This document shows positions 45,213 to 57,173 of a stretch of 64,000 nucleotides of DNA, piece after piece (position 1 is the stretch's first letter; every line of letters begins with the position of its first letter). Source of the DNA: Cinnamomum chago (Eukaryota > Streptophyta > Magnoliopsida > Laurales > Lauraceae); assembly GCA_038049695.1 (NCBI GenBank), contig CP142460.1, positions 37,048,001 to 37,112,000 of the forward strand, read 5' to 3'. The notes below the pieces were generated by a model. The model saw nothing but the letters and a program-made list of their open reading frames with translations. It did not search any database and was not told the DNA's origin. Made by a program: the position numbers and the translations under genes.

Positions 45213-47673
45213 CATCATCGGCGGTCTCTTCTTCACGACTCCTCTTCTCTGGAGGCTCATCAGCATCTCCTAATATCTCCTCAGCAATGGTAGGAGGAAC
45301 TTCCAGATCAGGAGAGTCTTCGTGGCGTCTCTTAGTGCGACGCTGTCCTCTCCTCCTCTTTTTTCTACAAGCCGGTTTACTTGAAGTACCTACCTCACTG
45401 TCAAAGTCAGGACTTCCATTTGGCTCCTCACCAGACGGCCCGCTCCTACCAGTGGACCCTATGGAAGCCTTCATTTGCTCCGCTTACATCCAAGCGTCGA
45501 TCTCGGCTTCCTCCTCCTCGAGCTGTCTCAAGACCTCAACAGGTATCTCTTGTGCGGCTCCGGATCTGATGACATCCTGTTCCTCGAGAAAGCCTATCCT
45601 ATGCTTCTCTCCAGAAAGGAAGAACAAAACTTCCTCTCGACGGACGCCATCTGATCTACCAAGACCCTTCCCAGGAGATTGCTTGACATTCAGCTCCTTC
45701 TTGGAAAGCCCTCGGTACACAGCAAAGCTCTCCACGAACCACTTCGTGAAGCCAGCAGTCCGGAAAGTGGGCAACTCAGGATAGGAAATCATGGCAGTAG
45801 TGTCCTCCGCACTATAGAAAGCCCATGCATTTCTCCCGTCCTGCAAACCTCCAAAACGCTTCACCATGCTCGAAGGCGCTCCAACAACGCCTTGAGAGAA
45901 GCCTAAATGCAACGCAAAACGCGAAGGGACATACGGCTGGATGTCAACAAAAAGATGTCTGCGGTACACCATCGTGCCAACACGTATGTTTAAAAGCCAC
46001 CTCTTCACTGTGTTAGTCAAAGAATAGTGTCTTCCCGATCCTGCCATCGTGGAATCACTGGAGACACCAAAATCAAAAGCCTTCTTCCGCAAATCCGGAG
46101 AAAGCTTCACTGAAGATTGCCCAATCTCGACATCCCTGAATCGTCGGATTCTCAAGCGGGCAGACAAAAGTGAATCGGAAATGGCTTTTCCCCTAGCCAA
46201 CCGAATCATGAAAGGGTCATCATCCTGTGCGGCGCCTAAACGGTGAAAGCCAGGACAGTGGTACACATACCACGAATAGAAAATATGGGCTGAAAATACT
46301 CTGTTCATGGGGAGCCCAAGCCGGACCAAGAAAGCAGCAGCCTGAAGTTTGGTACAAAAATAGGAGTAAAGAGCCGGCACCAAAGCTAGCTGCTCTCCAA
46401 ACGCCATCTGACAAGCCGGAAAAATACAATGCGGCCTGATGTGCGTCCCATCTCCTCTAGCAAAGACAGCCTCACCTAGCCAGTAAGTGAGGTACATAGC
46501 GAGATCTTTTCGCAACGCGATGTCGGAACAAATGGCGTTTGTGCTTGCGAAGAATTCCTTCAGATTTTCTCGCATAACGGAGATCTTCTTCGAAGCCAGA
46601 TTCTTCTCAGAAGATTCTCCACTGCCAAAGAAGTTGGGAGATAAAGAGCCAAAATTCTTCCAACTGCTGCACCGGACTTTCGGGCCCCTTCTCCTTCAAA
46701 AAATCGTAGAAGGCAACGATCTGAACGTACAAAAGCCTGAACTCCTCAGACTGCTCCTCAAGGACGTTGTCGATCGGCATAAATTCCTCATAGAGTTTGC
46801 CGAGGATGGGCAGCCCGGTAATGACACTTAGCTCCTTCAAAGAAAAACCAATCTCACCATTCGTAACAATGAAGGTGTTGGTTTGTGGAAGGAAGGACTC
46901 CAGCATGGCCATAAAAGCTTCATCGGAGAAAATCACGGTTTGCCTAAAAGCGCGAACCGCATCAAAAATCTTGGCCTCCTTCAGAATGGCACCACCAATC
47001 TGCAGGATATGATCAGTCCACGACTCCCAGCTCGAGTCAACACTGAAACGGCCACGAAGTCAAAAAGGCTTCACCCAATTGCTACCATCACCCCTGAAAA
47101 TGCCAAGGCCCACCGGTCTCAAATCAACCGATGGATGATCAGGTCCTTGGTAGCCGCTGGCCGGCATCAACATGTCCAGACGGACATGCGACTTCTCTGC
47201 ATAACCAGAAGGACCGCCAACAAGAACCCCGGTCTTGACCACATTGGTCCTCTTCACCCAGCTTGGAGGATCTTCTCTCTTAGAGCATGTGGGAGAAAGA
47301 CTCATGATCGAAATAGTACGATCAGAAATCGATCGGGTAGAAATGGTTCTCTCCTCACCATCAGTTGTGTAAGAGAACTGAAAGCATCTCCTTTGGCATG
47401 ACGAGTCATCAGGGGCTGCATCACCAAAGAAAAAGGTAGGCTTGGGCACAACGCTCTGATTGCTTGCCATAATCTTGTAAAACTCCTCATCCTTGAGAGC
47501 GATCAGTCGCTGTCTCATCTCATCTCGGTTGAGCGAGTCACACTCTTCCAAGTTTCTCTCCACATATTGGACCTTCTCCCAGGCCTGCTGAACGGCCGCG
47601 TTGGAAGATCTGGCAGATCGACGAGGTGCATCGGTAACGGGCTCCTTACCCTTGTTCGTTCTGGAGGAACTAC

Positions 47674-48506
47674 CTGCAAAGATTGAAAGAAAGAAATCAA
47701 TCAACAGAATGACAGAATTTTGCTAAAAAAAATCCTAGCGAAATTTTGGCAAAACTCCGGGGCAATTCCGAAGAAAAGGGAATCACCCCGAAAAGAAAGG
47801 AAGCCTGAAGATGAGCTCAACATCGCTGCGAGCTCATGATCAGTGAAAGATTCTCAAAGAAGACTCGAACTCAAACATTGCTGCGAGATCAAGACAGTCT
47901 TCTCAAATTTCCGCAAGAATCGGAAAAGAGCTCAACATTGCTGCGAGCTTCAAATCCCAAAACTTGCAAAAAGCTCCTCGAAACCCCCGCAAGACTAAAG
48001 AAAGAGCTCAACATTGCTGCGAGCTTCAAATCTCAAGACTTACAAAAGATTTCCAGGTGTGCATCATCATCATGCTCCCAATTCAATTTACCAAAAATCA
48101 AGCATAAAAGAAAATCATCATGCACTAGATGCTAGGAAAACCTTGATAAAATTTGACCAATTCCAACCCAATTTGGTCAAAATCAAACTTTGTCTAAGTC
48201 AAAATTTATGTTGGCTTAGCATAGAAATTCTAGCCTTCTATCTTGATGCATAAAAAAAAAAAAAAGTATGTGCATGAACATCTTGGATTGCATAAACCTC
48301 ATTATCATGGTGAGCAAAAAAAGTAGAGAGAGAAAACCTCATTAAAAAAAAAACAAGAAAAAAAAAGAAGAAAAAAAAAACGTGTGAAAAAAAAGGGAAA
48401 CACGTAAAAAAAGAAAAGGAAAAGAAGAAAAAGAAAAAAAAAAGGAGAGAAAAGAAACATTTTTCTACTTTCACATGCAATTTCTTGTTGAGAAAGAAAA
48501 ACTCAC
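47674..48506 (-). other. Intron 1 of the antisense gene, with internal tandem repeats
   Basis: The minus-strand donor is GTGAGTTTTT at 48506 and the acceptor CTTTGCAG ends at 47674. Inside, about 47815-48030, four units around AGCTCAACATTGCTGCGAGC repeat roughly every 65 bp. A/G-rich runs fill about 48320-48460. Confidence 0.75.
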
Positions 48507-48628
48507 TTGAAGCCATGGAGAAAAAGAAGAAGAACTTGAAGGTCTTTGAAGAAGAGAAGATCTTGGAGCACTCTTGAAGGTTTTTGCAAAAAGAAAAGCA
48601 ATAGGAGCAAGAGATCCCACCCCTTTGC

Positions 48629-48635
48629 TTTTATA
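48629..48635 (-). promoter_or_regulatory. TATA box of the antisense Tat gene
   Basis: The minus strand reads CTATAAAAGC about 115 bp upstream of the exon 1 ATG at 48516. That is the usual distance for a plant core promoter with a short leader. Confidence 0.7.
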
Positions 48636-48639
48636 GAAG

Positions 48640-49619
48640 AAAGCAAACCAAAAGAGGAAAGAGGAGAAAAGTAAGGAGGCAAGTGCTAAAAATTAGCAAC
48701 CTTCCCAAAAGAAAAGGAAACTTGGGATATTCTCTCCCAAAACAAAGATTCTTTGAGAAATTCTCTCCCAAAGAAAGATATTTTGAGAGAATCTCTCCCA
48801 AAATCAAGGAAACTTGAGAAAATCTCTCAAAGTAAGGATATTTTTAGATATTCTCCACCCAAAGGAGATATCTTTAGATATTCTTTACAAAAATGACACC
48901 ATATGAGATCTAAGCCATCTTTCAAAGCTTAAGGTCCCATGGGTTAGCCGATATGAGCCAGGTTTGACCACCTAGGCACTAAAAGTGGCTTTTAGTCAAA
49001 ATTTCTCTTACCAAGAGCATACAAAAATGGTCCCATGCCTCCTTTGAGTTGATTGGACCATACCATACAAAAATCCAAGCTTCATGAGTTTCCAAAAATC
49101 CAAACCATCCCACCTCATGAACCAAATTAAGCCAAAATCTTGAAATTGACATTCCACAAAAGCCCAAACCACTCCAATGGACCCAAAATTGTCCCGAAGA
49201 GTGAACCAAAAAACAAAACCATGGTCCCCTAACTTGCCACATACAGCTTGTTAGGTCACAAGACCAAAACCAAAAATCAAAACCCGGCCCCCTAACTTGC
49301 CACATACAGCCTGTTAGGTCACAAGGTCAAAACCAAAACCAAAAACCTGACCCCCTAACCTGCCACATACAGCTTGTTAGGTCACAAGGTCAAAATCAAA
49401 ACCAAAAAACCAAAACCAAATCCAAATCCAAATGTCATTCTCAAAATCTTGCCTTGAGATGGTACGTGATCCCTCTCACTACAATAAAATCCCCTGGAAG
49501 CACAAAAGGCTACTCCATCAAAAAAAAAATGCTCAAAGACTCTTGGTCAAGTCAGAAGCTCTTCTTCAAGATTCTCTTCGAGGCACATCGACTGCAAAAG
49601 CTATATCGTCGCTGTACCT
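48640..49619. repeat. Tat 3' noncoding region with short repeats
   Basis: The block 48720-48870 repeats TTCTCTCCCAAA-type words. The block 49225-49400 has three copies, spaced about 60 bp, of CCTAACTTGCCACATACAGC followed by TTGTTAGGTCACAAG. I see no coding sequence. It lies upstream of the antisense promoter and next to the polypurine tract. Confidence 0.65.
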
Positions 49620-49631
49620 CGAGGGGGCATT
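49620..49631 (+). other. Polypurine tract of the Tat element
   Basis: GAGGGGGCATT directly precedes TGTTGACACC, the LTR start, in the form usual for Tat elements. Confidence 0.8.
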
Positions 49632-50096
49632 TGTTGACACCAAAATGTCACTTTGCCTCTTCATACCAAAAGCTACATCGAGCCGCATCCTACCAAAAAT
49701 AGGCAGGCGCCACTTCAAGCATCAGATCTTGTCAGAATCAAACAAAAACTGCAAGGTCATTCAAAACAACCAAAAGAGAGGTACACATGAAGTTTCGGGC
49801 CATTCCGACATCATTTGGCCTAGCTTCACTTCTCCAACAGCTAAGCAGTAGCTCCCGGCAGCAACAGTGTCGAAGACCCCAAATCTTCGATCAGAGCCTA
49901 CGGATGGTCTCAAAATACCTCCGAAAGGCTACATGTCAAGTTTCAAGTCAAACCGACACCGTTTGACCCTCCATCAACTCTCGAGCAGAAAAATCAAGCC
50001 CTTAGGTAGCGAGAACCACCGAGGTCGTCACTCATCAAACAGAGCACATAGGCGGCTTCTGCATACCTCAAAAGGGCTGCGCATCAAATTTCAGGT

Positions 50097-50760
50097 CATT
50101 CTGACAACGTTTGACCCACTTTCGATGCTCGGGAACAAAATCAAAGCCTACCGGCGGCGGAGCACCCCGGGACCATGGAACCCAATTCGGAGCTTGTGGA
50201 TCATCTCAAAATGACTCTAGTAGGCTCCCCATCAAATTTCAGGTCAATCGGACATCGTTTGACCGAAAGTCAAAGCTTGGCATTTCCCTCGTGGTAAAAT
50301 AAAGGCAAGCGTTTGCATGACTCCAAATGGCTTCAAAACTCAAATGAAAGCCTATGGTTGGTCTTATCTACTGGTGGGGGAGTCACACGTCGAATTTCAG
50401 GTCAATCGGACATCGTTTGACCAGAAGTCAAAGCTCGGCATTTCCCTCGCGGTGAAATAAAGACAAGCGTTTGCATGACTCCAAATGGCTTCAAAACTCA
50501 AACAAAAGCCTATGGTTGGTCCTATCTACTGATGAGGAAGCTACCCATCAAATTTCAGGTCAATCGGACATCGTTTGACTGAAAGTCAAAGCTCGGCATT
50601 TCCCTCGCAGTGAAATCAAAGTCAAGCGTTTGCGGGACCCAAAATGGCTTCAAAACCTGAACAAAAGCCTATGGTTGGTCTCGTCTACTGCTCAAGAAGC
50701 TACACGTCGAATTTCAGGTCATTCCGACATCGTTTGACTAGTTTCGACGCTTGACAAAAA
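50097..50760. repeat. Tandem repeats of about 158 bp in the Tat LTR
   Basis: The phrase AATTTCAGGTCAATCGGACA starts at 50235, 50393 and 50551 (period 158). Related forms are at 50097 and 50710, and a diverged one near 49937. Each unit includes CATCGTTTGACC and a CAAGCGTTTGCATGACTCC block. The array is in U3, upstream of the TATA box. Confidence 0.9.
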
Positions 50761-50958
50761 AATCGGCAGTTCTCCACAACAAAGTCTTCGGCTTTTCAGA
50801 AAATGGGAGACTTTGCGATCCGATTTGCACGGCTTCTCATCAGGTTTTCTTGAGGAAAATCCAGCCAATAAATGAGAGGAAATTCCAAGAAAAATGCAGG
50901 AGAAAATAGAAGCGAAAACGGACGAAAAACGGCGAAGAAAAGGCGACCGGAAGACGGC

Positions 50959-50986
50959 CGACCATGGGGCACAAACCCCATGGTCG
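50959..50986. repeat. Perfect hairpin with CCATGG arms
   Basis: CGACCATGGGG (50959-50969) and its exact complement (50976-50986) flank a 6-nt loop. A further CGACCATGG follows at about 50991. It lies in U3 of the Tat LTR, in a GC-rich patch. Confidence 0.85.
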
Positions 50987-51693
50987 CCGGCGACCATGGA
51001 GGTCCGGGCCGCCGGATTTCGCCCAAAATGCCCGTTTTTCGGGTACTTTTCGCGTTTCGAGAATTCCGGCCCCTGTGATTTTCTGAAAATCTGATTTTTG
51101 GTGCTTGGAATCAGCTGATCTTCGCCAACATCTCAGATCTACCATCAAAAGCATGTGATCATCATCGCACGCCTCAAAATCACCAAACGGCTAACCAAGA
51201 AAGCACACTTTCTGCCCGCCCGATCGCGAAATCGACTGGATAGATGTTGCTGGCCCACTGACATCAACCAATGTTTGAAATTGGATCACCATCCGACATC
51301 AAATGGTATGTGGGTCCATTGGTGATCATCGCAAGAAGAATCCCAAAGGATGCGGCATGGCCCGCGACTCTTCAAGCGCCCAGGCAATCAATTAATGAAG
51401 TTAAATGACCCGTTTATGGCAAGTTAATGCGGTCATTAACTCATTATTTTGAACGGCCCAATCAGAAGCAAGCAAATGGGAGTTACAAGTCCAAGTAATC
51501 ATGACATTAAAATCATGAAACTCCCATCATCATGGAGATTAAAGGCGATTAAATGCCCATCACTCTCCATCGGCCAATCAAATTCAAGGAAAAAGGAGTT
51601 ACAAAACAAGTAAATAAAAACTTGTAACTCCTCCCATCATGAGCATTAATACCATAAATGCTCATAAACTCTCCTAAATGGCTACCAAATGCC

Positions 51694-51701
51694 TATAAAT
51701 A
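51694..51701 (+). promoter_or_regulatory. TATA box of the Tat LTR
   Basis: CCTATAAATAGGAGGCC is a strong plant TATA context, about 2.06 kb from the LTR start. Confidence 0.8.
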
Positions 51702-52181
51702 GGAGGCCATTCCAAGGGAAACAGGTCCAGAAAAATCGCCAGAAAATCATTCACAAATCCTCGGAGGAATCTCTACAACTCTGCTCCTTCAAGAAAACTC
51801 TACTGCAACAAGCACTACAAGGTGATCAAAGCTCCTTGGGGGGGCCACCCCCCCAAAGGCCACCTCTCCTTCTATCCAACATGGCTAGATGCGGCTTTTC
51901 AGTCCGTCTACTCTCTTTTTTATTGGATATAGGACCTTCCCTTGGTCTTTATCCTCTAAAAAACTGAGGTTTGAGCCAAGCCAAAGAATCAAAGCACTAT
52001 GTTCTCATCTGAAGGACGATGGCGGAGCCCATACATGACTCGCGATCGTCGATCTGAACGAGCCTTCCCACAATCGCAGGAGAAGTTAGATTCCTTTTTC
52101 TTACTTTTCTGTTGTAAATTGTATCTTTTTAAGAGACAAAAAAATCACAATTCTTGTCTTTTCATTTTGATGAGATTTGTA

Positions 52182-52257
52182 AATCGCCTTTTACGGCAAA
52201 ATCGCCTTCAACGACACCAAACCGCCTTCTACGGCACAAAAACGCCTTTCACGGCAT
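52182..52257. repeat. Four CGCCTT..ACGGCA units in the Tat LTR
   Basis: Units CGCCTTTTACGGCA, CGCCTTCAACGACA, CGCCTTCTACGGCA and CGCCTTTCACGGCA recur about every 20 bp downstream of the TATA box. Confidence 0.8.
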
Positions 52258-52501
52258 TCAAAAATTGTCTCTTTCATTAAAGTATATTTGCAATGGAAAA
52301 CTAGAAAAAAGTTTCATTTCCCTTTTTACTTGTGAAGGTGAATCTCCGGATCACCATTTCTAAATTCCAAGTATAAAAGAGAAATTGGCATACCCGTACA
52401 AAAAAAACTGATGCCCGTTTTTCCTTTCTTTCCCTCCATCGTACCCCGTCAGCCCCGGGGCGGAGGCAGCTTTGGAAAAAGAGAAAAGCCGGGACCATCA
52501 T

Positions 52502-53069
52502 TATTATTACTTCTCCTTTATTTGTTTTTTTGCTTGCCAGACCGTCATGTTTGATACTCTCTTGTTTGGTGCCAGATCTCGACCCCGCTCCCTTTGAGGC
52601 GGAGCGAGAGGAGGAAGCGGGTGAGCCGGTTGGATGAGAGTGGCAGCCCAACGATGTCATCTAGACGTCGGGTTGGGTCATGAGTTCGAATCACTTCTTG
52701 GAAAAATATGTTATTTTGGGAAACTTGTTTGTAGCCTTTATTGGCTGTTATTTTGTTTATGCTTAAACTACTTTTGATGTTGTCACTTTAACTAATTTTG
52801 GGCTTGCTATGATATATTTCTCATTATGATGCGCAGGTTCGATTGTCCATTTTATTTAATTGATTGGACTAAGTGTTTGCTACATCGCTTCCGCACATCG
52901 TTGAATATTGTGAATATGATTTATGATATCATAATGGATCGATTTTTGGATCCTTACCGCGGAAACTTGTGGGAAACTAGCGCGAGGTGGACAAAATTTT
53001 CTAACCCGTCGCACCGCTTACCCTGAATTAAGGACTTGATTATCAAGGTCTCGGTCTGGGGGCGTGACA
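52502..53069 (+). repeat. LTR C fragment (3' end)
   Basis: It is collinear with 36710-37287: TTGGTGCCAGAT, the GGCGGAGCGAGAGGAGG block, ATGGATCGATTTTTGGAT and the end GGGGGCGTGACA at 53069. It is the only trace of the 3' LTR of element C. Its left edge is a junction with Tat LTR DNA, and its right edge is an exact LTR end against family B pol. Confidence 0.85.
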
Positions 53070-53960
53070 GATGGGAACCGGATCTCAAGTCAATCTTCGA
53101 AAAGTATGAAGCACCTTGCAATTGATCATACAATTCATTTATCCTTGGCAATGGGTATTTGTTCTTGATGGTCACTTGATTCAATCTTCAATAATCTATA
53201 AACATTCTCATCGAACCATCCTTCTTCCTGACAAACAAGACTGGAGCTCCCCATGGTGAAATACTCGGTCTCATAAAACCTTTGTCTAACAATTCTTGCA
53301 ACTGAGTCTTCAATTCTCCCAATTCTCCCAGAGCCATTCTATATGGAGCAATAGATATCGGAGCGGTCCCTGGCAACAACTCAATAGTGAAATCGATCTC
53401 TCTGGTGGGTGGTAAACCTGGAATCTCCTTCGGAAAAACATCCGGGATTTCCCAAACAATTAGGATCTCCTCCACCCCTTGGGACCGTTTATCCTCCGTG
53501 ATAAACGCCAAATAGGCTTCACATCCACTTCTCAAAAGTCTATCAGCCTTCAACGCTGAGACAAACCCTGCCCGAGGATTCCTCCTCTCTCCCTGAAACA
53601 ACACCCCTGCTGGTGTCTCATCTAACTTGAAAGTAAGGGTCTTATGGAAACAATCCATTGTGGCATGGTATCCTGCCAGCCAATCCATCCTTAGGATGAC
53701 ATCATAATCATACATCTCCAATGAAATGAGATCTGCGGTAAAGACCACTTCTCCTATCTGGACTGTGCAACTAGGATAAAAGGTTCTACAGATAACTTGT
53801 TTACCTACTGGGGTTGCCACAGTCAAAATGAACTCAAGTTCTCTAGCATGCATATCAATCAACTCAGAAAATTTATGAGATATGAATGAATGTGTAGAGC
53901 CAGGGTCAAATAAAATCTTAGCTTTAATCCCACAAACAAGGAGTGTACCTTCCACAACAT
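53070..53960 (-). pseudogene. Family B protease and partial reverse transcriptase
   Basis: Minus strand: VEGTLLVCGIKAKILFDPGS with the catalytic DPGSTHS loop, then YDYDVILRMDWLAGY, then the linker EIPGLPPTREIDFTIELLPG. RT fingers follow ([39 protein letters not shown]) and SKIDLRSG. It is cut at 53070 just after the first catalytic Asp, exactly where LTR C ends. A TGA near 53186 interrupts the frame. The YxDD box, RNase H and integrase are missing. Confidence 0.87.
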
Positions 53961-54129
53961 TGTCTGCTGCCTCTGCATCAGCTCTATTAATAGCATAGAT
54001 TTGTCTTCGATGCTATGGCCTATTCTGAGCTTGTTGTGGCCTGCCTTGTTGTGCATTCCTATTCTGTTGCGGTGCACGCTGATTTTGGTTATGTCAGTGC
54101 TAATAACGGGCCTGCTGCTGTCTATGCTG

Positions 54130-55302
54130 TTGTTGCTATGGTGCTTGTTGCTGGAGTGGCCTTGCTTGATTTTGGACAACCATTGCATTATGTACTGGTG
54201 CTGGAAGCTGTGGTCCCTGTTGTTGCTGATTCTGTCTATTTTGCCTTGGACAATCTCTCATCTGATGGGCCATGGAACCACATCTGAAACATGCCCCTGT
54301 GAGTGTACGGCACTGTGCACTCTCATGGTTCTTCCCATAGTGGGTACAAACCAATGGATTCTGTGCATTCTGCTCTGGCATCTGCCTCTTGTTCTGCTGA
54401 TTTCTCTGGTGCTGGTGGTTCTGTTGGTTAGCTGGACCCTTTCCCTGAACTCTGAGGATCTTGTTATGGAAGTTCTCAAACTTATAGGCCCTCTTGACGA
54501 CTTTTTCGAAAGTGGTCGGTGGTACTACCCCGGTAGCATCCCTCTCAATGAAAGGGTTAAGTCCCTCTAGGAACTTAGCAATCTTCTTGTCCACCGTGTC
54601 CACTAGTTCTGGAGCATATCTAGACAATCTCTCGAACTTTGTGAGGTATTCGAGGACTGTCATGTTCCCTTGAACAAGCTACTGGAATTCCACTGCTTTC
54701 TTTCTCTTGATGTGAGTGGGTACATATTTATCATGGAACTACCTCTTGAAGTTTGCCCAAACCTCTGCATCAGCCATAGTCCTGTATTCCTCCCTAACCG
54801 TCTTCCACCATCTGTCCGCTGTACCGCTAAAGAGAGATGATGCTAGTTTTACTCTTTCTCCTCTGGTGCATTGGAAAATCTCAAAGATGTTCTCCGTATG
54901 GTCCAACCAATCATATGCCGCTAATGGATCCTCTGTGCCTAGGAATTCGTTTGGAGCTCTCTTCCGAAACCGTTCAAACAAAGCGTTCGGGTCATGTTGC
55001 CTCTGATTGATGACAATAGCAGGTTGAGGTTGAACTGGCTCAGGCCTCCTCTGTAACACTTCTAACAATTGCCTTTGCATCTCTGCCAATTCTCTAGCAT
55101 GGTCTCCATCTTTCTTAAGCATCTGTTCTTGTAGCCTAGTTTGATTCTCATTGGCCTGACGTTGTTGGTCAAGCATTGGTTACATCATCTGTTGGAATTG
55201 ATTGGGCATGACGTTTTCGACTAGGTCTTAATCAACCGGCCCTGTATGATCACTATTGCTTACAGAAGGGTTGTCGTTTATCGGTCGCTTACGAGGTGGC
55301 AT
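54130..55302 (-). pseudogene. Family B gag
   Basis: Minus strand, ATG at 55302 (MPPRKRPINDNPSVSN). The capsid-type block is ALFERFRKRAPNEFLGTEDP, DRWWKTVREEY and YLTKFERLSRYAPELVDTVD. Two knuckles follow (CTHYGKNHESAQC, in which the second Cys is Tyr, and an intact CFRCGSMAHQMRDC, about 54260-54350), with Q/N-rich flanks. Stops near 55227, 55174, 54739 and 54692 are consistent with Q codons changed to TAG/TAA. It is close in sequence to element C gag, so B and C are sister families. Confidence 0.87.
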
Positions 55303-55440
55303 GATGCTGTAAAACAAGTTGTTAGCACATAATAATCAAATAAAGGGTCACACATTGCTCACACGATTATAGCTAACGAAGCGTCTAATAAATCATCGCC
55401 ATGTCCTTAGGATTTCTAGTTTCTTTTAATTGCTTGAAAC

Positions 55441-55459
55441 ATGTCTCGCTCTGATACCA
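55441..55459 (-). other. Primer binding site of family B element
   Basis: The minus strand reads TGGTATCAGAGCGAGACAT, 3 nt after the LTR end. This is a good match to the initiator tRNA-Met site used by plant LTR elements. Confidence 0.88.
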
Positions 55460-57173
55460 GTCTGTTGCGACCCGGGACCGGGCCCACGAGACTGATCCGG
55501 GATCGGGACACTGATGGTGGTGTGAGGTGTAGTACACATTATTTAATTTCCCACAGGTGTTCGCGGTGAGGATATCACAACTATAAATGAATATTTCTTT
55601 TAAGTGCGGAAGCGTGTACCAAATCAAATAGTCAAACCATCCCCAGTCATAAAGATAATATCACAAGTATAAAATACTGTATCAGAATGACCAATGATCA
55701 TTAGCATGTTTCCCAAGAGTAAGTTAAAGTTTATACAAAAGATCATTTAGTTACATTCCCCAAAAATAGAGGCCAACAAAGGCCAATATAAACAAAGCAA
55801 TAACCTAAAAGAATGGTTAAACAGTTTCCCAAAATGTTGTGTCCCTCGTAGCATCCAGATATCTAAATGACGTCATCAGCATGCCACTCAACTAAGGGTT
55901 GCGGTTCACCGACCGCCTCCTCCAGCTCCTCCTCAAGGTAATCGGCAACGGGACCTGAGTACCAAAAAAAATGGGTCAGACACGACGGTCTGGCAAGAGG
56001 GTGAAAAGACCTAACAATAAAACATAACAAATACATTTACCTTTATAAGCTTTTAAACCTGTTAGAACAATAATTTTCATAAAAGAAATGAATCATTTAT
56101 TGAAAACGTGAGTGCAGCATAAAGCATATACTGGTAACCAAGGAAGTCGGGAAACCAGCAAGATGGCAACTACACGAAGCTAAGTCCTCTATCACTAAAG
56201 TGACAAAGCAAGAACTAGGCACTGATCTCAATCACTCAAGGTGAGGAGAAACAGTGGATCTTATTAATACATATACATATACTATACATGACCACGGTAA
56301 CGAGCCGGGCATCGGGAACCACAGTAGCAATCTGCGGCATCGGGACAAGACCACGGTAATACCCGGGTAGTGGGATCCAAACTGCAGCTAGCGGGACAAG
56401 AGGGGGATCTCCAAATTAGTGGATTAGACTGACAAGGTTATCCAAGCTTAGTGGTGCCGATTCATAGGTCAAATAACAAATCGAGACATGTGTAAATAAT
56501 CAAGTACAAGTAAATAAACGGGCGGGGCAAGAATGCTCAAAGCATAATTCTCATTCATGTGGTGCAATGCACTTTAAGACAAGTAACTGTTACAAGTGTA
56601 ACTTCAATGCTTTCGGGAAAACAAGTCATGTAATGCAAATCTCGGAAATAAGGAAATGCAATGAACTATTACAATTTCGGTTAAAATATCGGTTTCAAGA
56701 TTTATTTAGGGTGAATAGGGGTCCCATATGTCGATTGTAATAATGACTTGGTACTCCTTGAGTTTGAAGACATTCCGGGCTCCTTATACACTTTGGGATT
56801 TCCAAAACTTTAAGTGAGCTTATAGATAGTACTAGACAGTGCGATTAAAAATCAAAACTATAAACAAACCAACCCTAAGCACAATGTTAATCGTGAAGCA
56901 TCGTACGACCTACTCAGTCATCGAAATGGATAGGATTCGCGATACCCAAGGAAATAGACTTCGCGTATAGATATAAAGAAGGTATCGCGTTGTCCTGTAC
57001 CGTTCAAGATTGAAATAGATTGGATTCCGATGCAACCGAACTAACCGTGAAGAACGTCGGCTCAAGACATCCTCACATATAGTCAAATGAGTCCAAAAAG
57101 GGTGGCCAATGTCCCACCTAAGCCCATCTGAAAATAGGGTAAAAATCCCTTCCATGAAGGATTTCTCAGTTGG

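Larger units (their letters stand above)
43854..48516 (-). pseudogene. Spliced antisense extra gene of the Tat element (plant mobile domain-like)
   Basis: On the minus strand, exon 1 is ATGGCTTCAA (48516-48507), intron 1 is 48506-47674, exon 2 is 47673-45213, intron 2 is 45212-45130, exon 3 is 45129-44875, intron 3 is 44874-44795, and exon 4 runs to the TAA at 43854. All donors begin GT, all acceptors end CAG and every join keeps phase. The N-terminus becomes MASSSSSRTNKGKEPVTD. The central region (about 46940-45900) has PMD-like motifs (TFIVTNGEIGFSLKELSVIT, GLPILGKLY; YLTYWLGEAVF, GEQLALVPALYS). After it come an acidic/serine-rich segment and a C-terminal coiled coil. Damage: TGA at 47060, a frameshift near 46640, TAA at 45484 and TAA at 44145. 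It would be transcribed against the element. Function is unknown, and the PMD call is from memory of the family. Confidence 0.8.
49632..52501 (+). repeat. Tat 3' LTR (3' boundary uncertain)
   Basis: It starts TGTTGACACCAAAATG after the polypurine tract and includes a TATA box at 51694-51701. The 3' end is not clear. The sequence runs into a fragment of LTR C in the region of ATTATTATTACTTCTCC (about 52498-52515) without a recognisable CA terminus. Internal repeats and a perfect hairpin are listed separately. No second copy of this LTR is present, so its ends cannot be checked here. Confidence 0.75.
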
